A DNA stretch of 64,000 nucleotides from Bradyrhizobium sp. cir1 (GTDB lineage Bacteria > Pseudomonadota > Alphaproteobacteria > Rhizobiales > Xanthobacteraceae): assembly GCF_014198245.1 (NCBI RefSeq), contig NZ_JACIHE010000001.1, positions 744,001-808,000 of the forward strand, in the 5' to 3' direction. A program made the position numbers and the translations under genes. This document shows, piece by piece, positions 51,748 to 61,700 of this stretch. Every line of letters begins with the position of its first letter. Within the stretch, counting starts at the first letter, position 1. The notes under the pieces are model-generated. The model ran no database searches and was not told where the DNA came from. It saw only the letters and a program-made list of their open reading frames with translations.

Positions 51748-52290
51748 GTGAGTATTCCGAATATCATTACCCTGGGCCGCATCATGCTGGTCCCGATCAT
51801 TGTCTGGGCCATCGTGTCGAGCCAAATGGAGGTGGCGTTTGCCGTCTTCCTGATTGCCGGCATCAGCGACGCCGTGGACGGCTTCCTGGCCAAGCGCTTC
51901 AACATGACGAGCGAGCTCGGTGCCCTGCTGGATCCGCTCGCCGACAAGGCGCTGCTGGTGTCGATCTACCTGGCGCTTGGCATCTGGGGCGACATCCCGC
52001 GCTGGGTCGTGATCCTGGTGGTGTCGCGCGACATCATGATCGTCACCGCAGTGATCGTGTCCTGGCTGTTCGACAAGCCGGTCGCGATGAAGCCGTCGAA
52101 AGTATCCAAGCTAAACACAGTTGCCCAGGTCGCTTACGCCGCCCTGGTGCTGGCGTCTCTTGCCTTCGGCTTCAAGCCTGCGCCCTATGATATAATCATG
52201 ATGGGCCTCGTCACGGTCTTCACGCTCTCCTCCGTATCGCTCTACCTCGTCGAGTGGCTGCGGCACATGAGCACGATCGAGGCCAAATGA
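51748..52290 (+). CDS. CDP-alcohol phosphatidyltransferase (PgsA-like)
   Basis: A 180-residue inner-membrane enzyme with probable GTG start at 51748. The CDP-alcohol motif is SDAVDGFLAKRFNMTSELGALLDPLADK near residues 38-66 (D..DG..A.R....G..LD...DK). Several membrane helices surround it (IMLVPIIVWAIVSSQ at the N-terminus, YAALVLASLAFGF near 132). It transfers a phosphatidyl group to an alcohol, most likely glycerol-3-phosphate, but cardiolipin or other products are possible. It overlaps the next gene by 4 bases (ATGA) and starts divergently from purM. Confidence 0.85.
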   Translation: MSIPNIITLGRIMLVPIIVWAIVSSQMEVAFAVFLIAGISDAVDGFLAKRFNMTSELGALLDPLADKALLVSIYLALGIWGDIPRWVVILVVSRDIMIVTAVIVSWLFDKPVAMKPSKVSKLNTVAQVAYAALVLASLAFGFKPAPYDIIMMGLVTVFTLSSVSLYLVEWLRHMSTIEAK

Positions 52291-53060
52291 GGTGGGATGC
52301 GGCTTCGCAAAAGGCCAACTCCCGCTCGATTAACTCGAATCTTTCAAGCGAAGCCGGCGCGCCGGCATGGAGCAAAGCAAGCGTGGCAGGCCGCGTTCAC
52401 CCCCGACAATTGGCGTTTTCGCTTCCGCACGCGGAGAGCCTCAGCCGGGACAATTTCCTCGAAGGACCCGCCAACGCCGCCGGCCTCGCCTTGATCGACG
52501 GCTGGCCGGAATGGCCGAACCGCATCATGTGGCTGGCCGGCCCCGAAGGCAGCGGCAAGAGCCATTTGGCCGCGATCTGGGCCGAGGAGGCCGGGGCCCG
52601 CTCGACCACGGCCAGTGCACTGACCGCCGCGGGCGTTCCGGCCGCGCTCGCCACCGGCGCCCTGGTGGTCGAGGATCTCAAGGCGAAGAATTTCGACGAG
52701 CGCGCCCTCTTCCATCTGATGAATCTCGCCCGCGAGGACGGCGCCTACGTCCTCTTCACCGGACGCGACGCACCGGCCTCGCTCGATATCGAGCTCCGCG
52801 ATCTTCGCTCGCGGCTGCGGACCGTGCCTGTCGTCACGCTGCAGCCGCCCGACGACCAGCTGTTCCGCGGCCTGATCGTCAAATTCTGCGCCGACCGCCA
52901 GCTCACCGTGGACGAGAGCGTGGTCGGCTACCTCGCCACCCGGCTGGAGCGGTCCTCGGCGGCCGCCCGGCAGGCCGTGGAATTGCTCGACAGCGAGGCC
53001 CTGCGCCTCGGCCGCCCTGTCACAAGGGCGTTGGCCGCCGAGCTGCTGCGGGACGCCTGA
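52287..53060 (+). CDS. hdaA: HdaA/DnaA-like regulatory protein
   Basis: A DnaA-related protein of about 257 residues (start ATG 52287, overlapping the pgsA-like stop; GTG 52383 is an alternative giving VAGRVHPRQLAF). The AAA+ P-loop LAGPEGSGKSHLAAIWAEEAGA is near 90, and sensor regions follow: the Walker B-like strand LVVEDLK near 132 and LFTGRDAPASLD near 160. Domain III continues with LRSRLRTVPVVTLQPPDDQLFRGLIVKF and RLERSSAAARQAVELLD. It lacks the DnaA DNA-binding domain IV, as in HdaA, which switches off initiator DnaA by ATP hydrolysis with the beta clamp. A clamp-binding motif is plausible near the N-terminus (QLAFSLP). Confidence 0.85.
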   Translation: MRWDAASQKANSRSINSNLSSEAGAPAWSKASVAGRVHPRQLAFSLPHAESLSRDNFLEGPANAAGLALIDGWPEWPNRIMWLAGPEGSGKSHLAAIWAEEAGARSTTASALTAAGVPAALATGALVVEDLKAKNFDERALFHLMNLAREDGAYVLFTGRDAPASLDIELRDLRSRLRTVPVVTLQPPDDQLFRGLIVKFCADRQLTVDESVVGYLATRLERSSAAARQAVELLDSEALRLGRPVTRALAAELLRDA

Positions 53061-53111
53061 CCCCCGCCCGGGTTGCAACGCCGCTTGACGGCGCGAAGCG
53101 GCGGAACATCA

Positions 53112-53129
53112 ATGTCATCGAAACGTCAT
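53112..53129 (+). promoter_or_regulatory. Pho box-like site upstream of ppk
   Basis: ATGTCAT-CGAA-ACGTCAT matches the Pho box CTGTCAT-N4-CTGTCAT in 11 of 14 half-site positions, with correct spacing. It lies 58 bases before the ppk start in the 127-base hdaA-ppk gap. The GTCATCRAA core is shared with the site at 37457. Confidence 0.5.
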
Positions 53130-53187
53130 CGCTCTAACACATGCTCCCGCCGGTTTTGCGCATAAGTCGCAGATTGGGGTGAAATGG

Positions 53188-55395
53188 ATGGATCGACTTC
53201 TCATGGACTCTGCGCAAGCCGTTGAAATAAAAGAAAAAGCTCCGGAGACCGAGGCCCTTCCGGCGATCGCATCGAGCCCCGAACGGTTCATCAACCGCGA
53301 GCTGTCCTGGCTGCATTTCAACCGCCGCGTCCTGGAGGAATCGGTCAATCCCAGCCATCCCGTGCTGGAGCGGGTGCGATTCCTGTCGATTTCGGCCAAC
53401 AACCTCGACGAATTCTTCATGGTCCGCGTCGCCGGCATCAAGGCCCAGGTGCGCGAGGGCATTGCCGAGCGCAGCCCCGACGGCCTGACACCGTCCGAGC
53501 AGCTCGCGCTGATCAACCGCACCGTGTCCCAGCTCGCCTCCGACCAGCAGGCGATCTGGCGCGATCTGCGCGGCACGCTGGCCGATGTCGGCATCGTCCT
53601 GGTGGACGGCAAGGACGTCACCAAGGCGGAACGGACCTGGGTCGAGGACTACTTCCTCAACAACGTCTTCCCGCTGCTGACGCCGCTGGCGATCGACCCG
53701 GCCCACCCCTTCCCGTTCATTCCGAGCCTCGGCTTCACCATCGCGCTCCAGCTCACCCGCGCTGCCGACGGCAGGCAGATGAACGCGCTGATCCGCATGC
53801 CCGGCAAGATCGACCGCTTCATCCGCCTGCCGGCCGACGGCAAGGCCGTCCGGCTGATCTCTCTGGAACAGGCGACCGCCCTGTTCATCAATCGCCTGTT
53901 CCCCGGCTACAATTTGCACGGCCAGGGTGCCTTCCGGATCATCCGCGACTCCGAGCTCGAAATCGAGGAAGAGGCCGAAGACCTCGTCCGCCTGTTCGAG
54001 ACCGCGCTGAAGCGCCGCCGCCGCGGATCGGTGATCCGGCTCGAGATCGACGCCAAGATGCCCGAAGAGCTGCGCAGCTTCGTGCAGCACGCGCTCTCGG
54101 CCGCCGACGACGAGGTGTTCCTGGTCGACGGCGTGCAGGCGATGAACGAGCTCTCGCAGCTCACCCGCCTCGACCGGCCCGACCTCGAATTCACCCCTTA
54201 CGTGCCGCGCCACCCCGAGCGCGTGCGCGAGCATGGCGGCGACATCTTTGCCGCGATCCGGCAGAAGGACCTGATCGTCCACCACCCCTATGAGTCCTTC
54301 GATGTCGTCGTGCAGTTCCTGCAGCAGGCCGCGCGCGACCCTGACGTCGTCGCGATCAAGCAGACGCTCTACCGTACCTCCAACAACTCGCCGATCGTGC
54401 GCACGCTCGCCGAGGCCGCCGAGGCCGGCAAGTCCGTCACCGCGCTGATCGAGCTCAAGGCGCGCTTCGACGAGGAGGCCAACATCCGCTGGGCGCGCGA
54501 CCTCGAGCGCGCCGGCGTGCAGGTCGTCTACGGCTTCCTCGAATTGAAGACGCACGCAAAACTGTCGATGGTGGTGCGCCGCGAGGGCGGCAGCCTCACG
54601 ACCTACGTCCATACCGGCACCGGCAACTACCACCCGGTCACCGCGCGTATCTATACCGACCTCTCCTACTTCACCTCGGATCCGACCATCGGGCGCGATG
54701 CGGCGCGCGTGTTCAACTTCATCACCGGCTATGCGGCGCCGAGCGATCTGGAAAAGATGGCGGTCTCGCCGCTGACGCTGCGCAAGCGCATCATCGAGCA
54801 CATCCAGGGCGAGACCGCGCATGCGCGGCACGGCCGTTCCGGCGCGGTCTGGATGAAGATGAATGCGCTGGTCGACCCCGACATCATCGATGCGCTCTAC
54901 GAGGCCTCGCAGGCCGGCGTGCAGGTCGAGCTGGTGGTGCGCGGTATCTGCTGCCTCAGGCCCGGCATTCCCGGCCTGTCGGAGAACATCCGCGTCAAGT
55001 CCATCATCGGACGCTTCCTGGAACATGGCCGAATCTATTGCTTCGGCATGGGCCAGGGCCTGCCGAGCGCGAAAGCGGCTGTGTATATCTCCTCGGCCGA
55101 CATGATGCCGCGCAACCTCGACCGCCGCGTCGAGGTGCTGTGTCCGCTGCAAAATCCCACGGTGCATCAGCAGGTTCTCGAACAGATCATGGTCGCGAAT
55201 CTGAAAGACAATGAGCAGAGCTGGCAGTTGTTGCCGGACGGGTCCTCAACGCGTATGAAGGCCGCGAAGGGCGAGGAGCCTTTCAACGTCCACAACTACT
55301 TCATGACAAATCCGAGTCTGTCTGGCCGTGGAAAGTCGCTCAAGGAATCCTCGCCGCGCCGTCTCACGCGCCGGAATGAACGTCATCAATCCTGA
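53188..55395 (+). CDS. ppk1: Polyphosphate kinase 1
   Basis: A 735-residue kinase making polyphosphate from ATP. ATG 53188 is favoured (GGGG 8 bases upstream); GTG 53179 is in-frame. The N-terminal domain [20 protein letters not shown] is near 33, and [18 protein letters not shown] follows. The autophosphorylated His456 is in [14 protein letters not shown], with [20 protein letters not shown] after it. The second catalytic block is [21 protein letters not shown], then [36 protein letters not shown] near 590-625. Length fits the family. It is followed 15 bases later by ppx, a pair typical of polyphosphate metabolism. Confidence 0.97.
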   Translation: MDRLLMDSAQAVEIKEKAPETEALPAIASSPERFINRELSWLHFNRRVLEESVNPSHPVLERVRFLSISANNLDEFFMVRVAGIKAQVREGIAERSPDGLTPSEQLALINRTVSQLASDQQAIWRDLRGTLADVGIVLVDGKDVTKAERTWVEDYFLNNVFPLLTPLAIDPAHPFPFIPSLGFTIALQLTRAADGRQMNALIRMPGKIDRFIRLPADGKAVRLISLEQATALFINRLFPGYNLHGQGAFRIIRDSELEIEEEAEDLVRLFETALKRRRRGSVIRLEIDAKMPEELRSFVQHALSAADDEVFLVDGVQAMNELSQLTRLDRPDLEFTPYVPRHPERVREHGGDIFAAIRQKDLIVHHPYESFDVVVQFLQQAARDPDVVAIKQTLYRTSNNSPIVRTLAEAAEAGKSVTALIELKARFDEEANIRWARDLERAGVQVVYGFLELKTHAKLSMVVRREGGSLTTYVHTGTGNYHPVTARIYTDLSYFTSDPTIGRDAARVFNFITGYAAPSDLEKMAVSPLTLRKRIIEHIQGETAHARHGRSGAVWMKMNALVDPDIIDALYEASQAGVQVELVVRGICCLRPGIPGLSENIRVKSIIGRFLEHGRIYCFGMGQGLPSAKAAVYISSADMMPRNLDRRVEVLCPLQNPTVHQQVLEQIMVANLKDNEQSWQLLPDGSSTRMKAAKGEEPFNVHNYFMTNPSLSGRGKSLKESSPRRLTRRNERHQS

Positions 55396-55410
55396 TTCGG
55401 GGTCCCCGAC

Positions 55411-56913
55411 GTGACGCGGCCGCGCAAGCGCGGCGCCACTGTCGCGGTTATCGACATCGGTTCCAACTCGGTCCGTCTCGTCGTCTACGAGGCGCTGGCG
55501 CGGAGCCTCATTCCGATCTTCAACGAGAAGACGCTGTGCGGCCTCGGGCGCGAGGTGCAGAGCACGGGCCTGCTCGCGCCCGATGCCGTCGACAAGGCGC
55601 TGACCTCGCTCAGGCGCTTCCGCGCGCTGTGCCGCGTGATGCAGGTCGGGCGCGTGTTCGCGATCGCGACTGCGGCATGCCGCGACGCCTCCAACGGCCC
55701 CGACTTCATCGCGAAGGCCGAGCGCATCTGCGCCGTCAAGATCGAGATCCTGTCGGGCCCGCGCGAGGCCCGGCTGTCGGCGCTCGGCGTGATCTCCGGC
55801 ATCCACCATCCCGACGGCATCGTCGGCGATCTCGGCGGCGGCTCGCTCGAACTGATCGACGTGCGCAGGAACAGCGTGCGCAGCGGCATCACGCTGCCGC
55901 TCGGCGGCCTTGCGCTCCAGGACCTCGCGCACAAATCGCTCAAGCGCGCCGACCGCATCGTGCGCGAGGAGCTCGACGAGGTGCCGCAGCTCACTGCGGG
56001 CCGCGGCCGCACCTTCTACGCCGTCGGCGGCACCTGGCGCGCGCTCGCGCGCATCCACATCATCCAGAGCGGCTATCCGCTCCAGGTGATGCACGGCTAT
56101 TCCATTTCCGCGACCGAGGCGCTCGACTTCTCGCGCCGCCTGCGCCGGCTTGCGGCCGCCGACATGCTCGCCGACATCGAGATCGTCGCCGACGCGCGCC
56201 GCCCTCTCCTCACCTATGCGGCGCTGGTGCTCGAGCACATCATCCGCGTCGCCAAACCCAGGAACATCGTGTTCTCGACCTTCGGCGTGCGCGAGGGCCT
56301 GCTGCACGAGAAGCTGCCGGAGTCCGAGCGCAACAAGGACGGGCTGATCTGCGCAGCCGAGGAGCTCAACCAGCTGCTGTCACGCTCGGCCAAGCACGCC
56401 CGCGAGCTGATCGCCTGGACCGACCGCCTGGTGCGTGTCGTGAAGCTGCGCGAGACCGACGAGGACCGCCGCCTGCGCCACACCGCGTGCCTGCTCTCCG
56501 ACATCGGCTGGCGCGTGCATCCCGATCACCGCGGCGAGCAGACGCTCAGCCTCGTCGTCAACGGCAATTTCGGCGCGATCACCCACACCGAGCGCGCCTT
56601 CGTCGGACTGTCGGTGTTCTATCGCTATGCGGGCCTCAGCGAGGAAAACCAGCCGCCGGTCACCATGCAGGAGCTGCTGACGCCGGCGCAGCTCGAACGC
56701 GCCCGCCTGCTCGGCGCGGCATTCCGCGTCGCGCATCTGATCTCGGCGGCACGTCCGGGCGTCCTGCCAGCCACGCATTTCCGCACCCAGGGACGCAAAT
56801 TGATGCTGGTGTTCGAACACCGGCTCGTCGACCTCGTCGCCGACCGCGTCGGCAGCCGCTTCAAGCAGCTCGCCCGCCTGGTCGGCCGCGCCGGCTCGAT
56901 CGTGCGGCGGTAA
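55411..56913 (+). CDS. ppx: Ppx/GppA exopolyphosphatase family protein
   Basis: A 500-residue phosphatase of the ASKHA fold, GTG start at 55411. Motifs are VAVIDIGSNSVRLVVYE at the N-terminus (phosphate-binding), FAIATAACRDASNG near 86, the second glycine loop VGDLGGGSLELID near 138, and TFYAVGGTWRALARIHI near 204. A C-terminal HD-like part (about 310-480) follows. It splits orthophosphate from polyphosphate or pppGpp. Tandem arrangement with ppk1 suggests controlled polyphosphate turnover. The C-terminus ends RRAGSIVRR-like. Confidence 0.93.
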   Translation: MTRPRKRGATVAVIDIGSNSVRLVVYEALARSLIPIFNEKTLCGLGREVQSTGLLAPDAVDKALTSLRRFRALCRVMQVGRVFAIATAACRDASNGPDFIAKAERICAVKIEILSGPREARLSALGVISGIHHPDGIVGDLGGGSLELIDVRRNSVRSGITLPLGGLALQDLAHKSLKRADRIVREELDEVPQLTAGRGRTFYAVGGTWRALARIHIIQSGYPLQVMHGYSISATEALDFSRRLRRLAAADMLADIEIVADARRPLLTYAALVLEHIIRVAKPRNIVFSTFGVREGLLHEKLPESERNKDGLICAAEELNQLLSRSAKHARELIAWTDRLVRVVKLRETDEDRRLRHTACLLSDIGWRVHPDHRGEQTLSLVVNGNFGAITHTERAFVGLSVFYRYAGLSEENQPPVTMQELLTPAQLERARLLGAAFRVAHLISAARPGVLPATHFRTQGRKLMLVFEHRLVDLVADRVGSRFKQLARLVGRAGSIVRR

Positions 56914-56958
56914 GGCACGACGAGGTCAGGTGCCGACGTTGCGGGTCCGCACCGACAT

Positions 56959-57432
56959 CTACCTCGCGACGAAGCGGCTCCCATTCCAGCGCAACGTCCG
57001 GCGGTTACCATTCACATCCATGAGTTCGACGAAAACCTGATCGTTGGCAGACGATAGGCGGATGTCGAAGGCGTGCACGGCGAGCACCCGACGGTATCGG
57101 CCGGCTGTCGCGACATACACCTGGTGCAGGCAGCCCGCGGAATTGCAAAGAACGGCGCCGCTGCGGCAGCGAAAATCGTCGAAATGCAGAGCCACGAACT
57201 CGGCGCCTGGCACGGTCAGATAGAGAGCAAAATGTTGGGCGGCAGCTATTGAGCCTCCGCAGGCAGCGTCCCATTTCCGTACGTCTGCGCGGATCTCGGC
57301 CGGGAGCATGTCAAGGTGCGCAGGGCTCCAGGGATCTTGCGCCGTCCCGCTATGGGGAAGCGCCGGCTGCACAAGAGCAAGCGATGCAATGACACCGCTT
57401 AGCAGCGTGCAAGTGAGTTTGCGCAAGTTCAC
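56959..57432 (-). CDS. Exported hypothetical protein (157 aa)
   Basis: A 157-residue protein with a signal peptide MNLRKLTCTLLSGVIASLAL ending near LPHSG. The mature part has WDAACGGSIAAAQHFALYL near 54, DDFRCRSGAVLCNSAGCLHQVYVATAGRYRRVLAV near 85, and four Cys suited for disulfides. It is an uncharacterised periplasmic protein; the CNSAGCLHQVY block resembles small binding domains seen in rhizobial exported proteins. It is divergent from the RND operon and shares its promoter region and FixK-like box. Confidence 0.7.
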   Translation of the reverse strand: MNLRKLTCTLLSGVIASLALVQPALPHSGTAQDPWSPAHLDMLPAEIRADVRKWDAACGGSIAAAQHFALYLTVPGAEFVALHFDDFRCRSGAVLCNSAGCLHQVYVATAGRYRRVLAVHAFDIRLSSANDQVFVELMDVNGNRRTLRWNGSRFVAR

Positions 57433-57539
57433 GACTTTGCTCCTGTGGACTCCTGACCGGCGACTGCGCCCCGCATGACCGGAATCCGCAGTCAGATCGA
57501 TTTCGGCACTTCAAAATATGCTCCGCCGATGAGCCGCGC

Positions 57540-57553
57540 TTGATGCACATCAA
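57540..57553. promoter_or_regulatory. FixK/FNR-type box
   Basis: TTGAT-GCAC-ATCAA is a perfect 14-base palindrome matching the FixK/FNR anaerobox TTGAT-N4-ATCAA. Its centre at 57546.5 puts a class II start site near 57588, with TAAGTG at 57575-57580 as the -10 candidate, 28 bases before the adaptor gene ATG. The site could serve either or both divergent genes. Confidence 0.65.
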
Positions 57554-57615
57554 CTCGCCGGAGCCGTGCTGGCGTAAGTGAGCCGCAAAACGCGGCATTT
57601 CGGACCATATCCACC

Positions 57616-58749
57616 ATGCAATTCGACCATTGGATATTCCTTCCGAGCCTTGCTCGGAACGCGGGTAGCCGCGTTCTCCTTGCACTTGCGTTGAGCCTCT
57701 GGCCTTCGGCGCCGAAGGCACAGGATGAATTGAAGCTGAGCGATGTGCAGGCGCGGAATCTCGGCGTGCGCGTGACCCACCCGGTCGCGATCCGGACCGA
57801 TCTGACGCTGCCCTATCCTGTCCAGATCGTGATCCCCACGCAGCAATTGTGGGTCGTCAGCGCGCCTGTCGCCGGCATGGTCGCCAATCTCCTCGTCGGG
57901 CGCGGTGACCGCGCCTCGGCCGGCCAGCCGCTGGTCACCCTGGAGAGTCCAAGTTTCGTCTCCCAGCAGCGCGACTACCTGCACGCGATCGCACAGGAGC
58001 TTCTCGCCAGCCAGCAGCTCAAGCGGAATATCGATCTGTTCGAGGGCAAGGCCGTGCCGCAGCGTGTGCTGGAGGCCAGCCAGGCCGAAGCGCGCCAGGC
58101 CGCTCTCGTGGTCGCCGAGCGGCGTCAGATGCTGCATCTGAGCGGGATGTCCGACGAAGCCATTTCTCGGCTAGCCCAGGAAGCGGCGATCAGCGCGACG
58201 CTTACGGTCAATGCGCCGCAAACCGCATCCGTCGTCGAGATCACGGTATCGCCAGGCCAACGGTTCGAACAATCCGCGCCGCTCGTCAAGCTGGCGCGGC
58301 TCTCACCGCTATGGGCGGAAGTCGCGGTTCCTGCGGCCAATATTCGAGCAATCCGCACCGGCGCGAAGGTCGAGATCGAGGGTTATTCCACCCCCGGCAC
58401 GGTTGTGCTGGTCTCCGAGACCATCGACCCTGCCACCCAGACCGTTTTGGTTCGCGCGGAAATCCCCAACAACGGAGAGCTGCATCCCGGTCAAACTGCC
58501 GCTGCCCGCATCGGCTTTCTCTCAGCCGGCGAAGGCGCGTGGGAGATTCCCTACACCGGGCTGGTGCGGCGGGGCGAGCAGACTTCGGTGTTCGTTGCCA
58601 TGGCCGGCGGCTTCCGGCTGGTTCCGGTCAAGCTCGTTGCGGAAGATCAGGACCATGTCGTGGTGTCCGGTCCCATCACAGACCAGGACCAGATCGCGAT
58701 CGGCGGTATCTCGGCGCTTCGCGGCATTCTCTCCGGACTGGGGCAATAG
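57616..58749 (+). CDS. HME-RND periplasmic adaptor protein (CzcB/CusB-like)
   Basis: A 377-residue periplasmic adaptor of a metal efflux pump. A signal region is near residues 15-36 (SRVLLALALSLWPSAPKAQ). The biotinyl-lipoyl and hairpin parts read VSAPVAGMVANLLVGRGDRASAGQPLVTLESPSF near 80-113 and LNAPQTASVVEITVSPGQRFEQ-type near 205. The beta-barrel domain has PLWAEVAVPAANIRAIRTGAKVEI near 231, then a VLVRAEIPNNGELHPGQTAAARI membrane-proximal part. It joins the 58750 pump to an outer-membrane channel. The pump gene starts immediately after its stop. The preceding FixK-like box suggests low-oxygen induction. Confidence 0.9.
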   Translation: MQFDHWIFLPSLARNAGSRVLLALALSLWPSAPKAQDELKLSDVQARNLGVRVTHPVAIRTDLTLPYPVQIVIPTQQLWVVSAPVAGMVANLLVGRGDRASAGQPLVTLESPSFVSQQRDYLHAIAQELLASQQLKRNIDLFEGKAVPQRVLEASQAEARQAALVVAERRQMLHLSGMSDEAISRLAQEAAISATLTVNAPQTASVVEITVSPGQRFEQSAPLVKLARLSPLWAEVAVPAANIRAIRTGAKVEIEGYSTPGTVVLVSETIDPATQTVLVRAEIPNNGELHPGQTAAARIGFLSAGEGAWEIPYTGLVRRGEQTSVFVAMAGGFRLVPVKLVAEDQDHVVVSGPITDQDQIAIGGISALRGILSGLGQ

Positions 58750-61700
58750 ATGCTCCGGCGCCTGGTTGCGTTCGCGTTGTCGCAGCGACCGTTCGTCATG
58801 CTGGCAGTGTTGCTGCTGATTGGCGCCGGAATCGTCCTCCTACCAAGCCTGCCGATCGACGCGTTTCCCGACGTCTCGCCGGTTCAGGTGAAGATCATCA
58901 TGAAGGCGCCGGGCCTCACTCCCGAAGAAGTCGAGCAGCGCATCACGGTGCCCGTCGAGCTCGAACTGCTTGGATTGCCGAACAAGAAGGTGCTTCGTTC
59001 GACGACGAAATACGCGCTGGCCGACATCACCGTGGATTTCGAGGACGGCACCGACATCTACTGGGCGCGTAACCAGGTCTCGGAGCGGCTATCGAACATC
59101 GCGCGTGATTTCCCCGACGGGGTGAGCGGAGGTCTTGCGCCGATCACAAGCCCTCTGGGCGAGATGTTCATGTTCACGATCGACAGTCCCGAGCTTTCGC
59201 TCGCGGAGCGCCGGACTTTGCTAGATTGGGTGATCCGTCCCGCGCTGCGAACGGTCGCCGGCGTTGCGGACGTCAATGCACTCGGCGGTTACGTCCGCGC
59301 CTTCGAGATCGTGCCGCGTAATGATGCGCTCGCCGCGCGCGGCATTTCCTACGACCTGTTTCGCCGCGCCATCGAAGCCAACAGCCGCAATGACGGCGCC
59401 GGACGGGTGAACCAGGGCGAGGACAGCGCCTTGGTTCGGATCGAAGGCAGCATCCGGTCGATCGAAGACATCAAGGCCATCGTCGTCGACACCCGCGAGG
59501 GCGTGCCGATCCTGGTCAACGACGTCGCGAGCGTCAAAGTCGGAACGCTGACCCGGTATGGTGCAGTGACGTCGGACGGCCGCGGCGAAACCGTCGAGGG
59601 GCTCGTGCTCGGCTTGCGCGGCGCCAATGCGGGTCAGCTCGTCCGCGACGTGCGTGCCCGGCTTGCCGAGCTGCAATCTTCGCTGCCGAAGAGCGTTTCG
59701 ATCAACGTGTTCTATGACCGCAGCCGCCTGGTCAACCGCGCCGTCGGCACCGTGGTGCGAGCGCTCGGCGAGGCCACCGTCCTCGTCATCGTTCTCCTGC
59801 TGCTCTTCCTGGGCAACTGGCGGGCCTCACTGGTGATTGCTCTCAGCCTGCCGCTCGCCATCGTCATCGCACTGATCGTCATGCGCGTGGTCGGGATGTC
59901 GGCGAACCTGATGAGCCTCGGCGGACTTGCGATCGCGATCGGCATGCTGATCGACGCACTGGTTGTCGTGGTCGAGAACATCGTCGGCAACCTGAGCAAG
60001 CACGAATCGAGTAAGGCGCTTCCGCTGATCCATCTGGTGTATCGTTCGGTTTGCGAAGTCCTGGAGCCGGTCGCCTCGGGCGTCCTCATCATCATCATCG
60101 TGTTTGTCCCCCTGCTGACGCTGCAGGGGTTGGAGGGGAAGCTGTTCATCCCGGTCGCGCTGGCCATCATTTTCGCGCTGGCCGGCTCACTGCTGCTGGC
60201 GCTCACCGTGGTCCCGGTCATGACCTCCTATGTGCTGAAGTCTGCGTCCCATCGCGATCCCCTGCTGGTTCGCGCGGCACAACGGGTCTACGCGCCTGCA
60301 CTGGACTGGGCCCTGAACAACGAGCGCAAGGTGATGGCTGCGGCGCTGATCGGCCTGCTCGCGGCGGGCTTCGCCTACACGAAGCTCGGCAAGACATTCA
60401 TGCCGACGATGGACGAAGGCGATGTCATCGTCAGCGTCGAGACGCTTCCGTCCGTCAACCTCGACGAGTCGCTTGCCATGAACGCGAGGCTCCAGTCTGC
60501 GCTTTTGGCCGTGCCTGATATCGCCGGCATCGTCGCACGGACCGGGTCGGACGAACTCGGCCTCGACCCCATGGGACCCAACCAGACCGACACATTCCTC
60601 GTGCTCAAGCCGGCCGCCGAGCGACAGACAGAGAATCGCGAGGCCCTGCTGCAGACCCTTCGCGAGGTCCTGGCCGGCTTTCCCGGTATTTCGCTCAGCT
60701 TCACCCAACCCATCGACATGCGCGTGCAGGAGATGATCAGCGGCGTTCGTGGCGACGTCGCCGTCAAGATTTTCGGTCCCGACATCGCCAAGCTGAACGA
60801 AACCGCCGCCAGGCTGTCAGCCATCCTCTCGGGCATCGACGGCGCCGAGGACGTCTACACCACCCTCAACGAAGGCGCGCAATATTACACGGTTGCCGTC
60901 AACCGGATGGAGGCCGGCCGTCTCGGCCTCACGGTGGATTCCATCGCCAACTCGCTCCGCACGCAGATCGAGGGCCGAACGATCGGGACCGCGCTCGAGG
61001 AAGGACGCCGCACACCCATTCTCGTCCGCGGCAGCAACACGACACGGGAGGCGCCGACGCTGCTGGCGAGCTTGCCGCTGACGCTCGCTTCCGGGCAGCA
61101 CGTGGCGCTGTCGCAAGTCGCCCGAATCCAGCGCGTGGACGGCCCGGTGAAGATCGATCGCGAAGACGGCGCACGAATGAGCGTGGTGCGCGCCAACGTC
61201 CGGGGCCGCGACATGGTCGGCTTCGTCGAAGCGGCCCGCCAGAAGGTCATGGCCGGACTCGCGCTTCCCGAAGGCTACCGTCTGACTTGGGGCGGACAGT
61301 TCGAGAACCAGCAACGTGCCGCCACGCGCCTGTCCGTCGTGGTGCCCGTCGCGATCGGCCTGATCTTCGTGCTGCTCTTCACCACGTTCGGTGCCATCCG
61401 GCAGGCCTTGCTGGTGCTCGTTAACATTCCCTTTGCCCTGATCGGGGGCGTCTTCGCGCTGGTCGTGACGGGCGAGTATCTGTCGGTGCCGGCGTCGGTC
61501 GGATTCATCGCGCTGCTCGGAATCGCCGTCCTCAATGGCGTCGTTCTCGTCTCTTACTTCAATCAGCTTCGGGCCCATGGCCTGAGCGAGGATCCTATCG
61601 TCGTGGAAGGCGCCATGCGCAGGCTTCGGCCGGTGCTGATGACCGCGAGTATCACCGCACTTGGCTTGATCCCGCTGCTGTTCGCCTCGGGCCCCGGCTC

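Noticed and set aside
53134..55167. 677-codon open frame antisense to ppk1
   Set aside because: Antisense frame stays open only because of high GC3 in ppk1. Its Arg/His/Glu-rich translation has no family features and no ribosome site.
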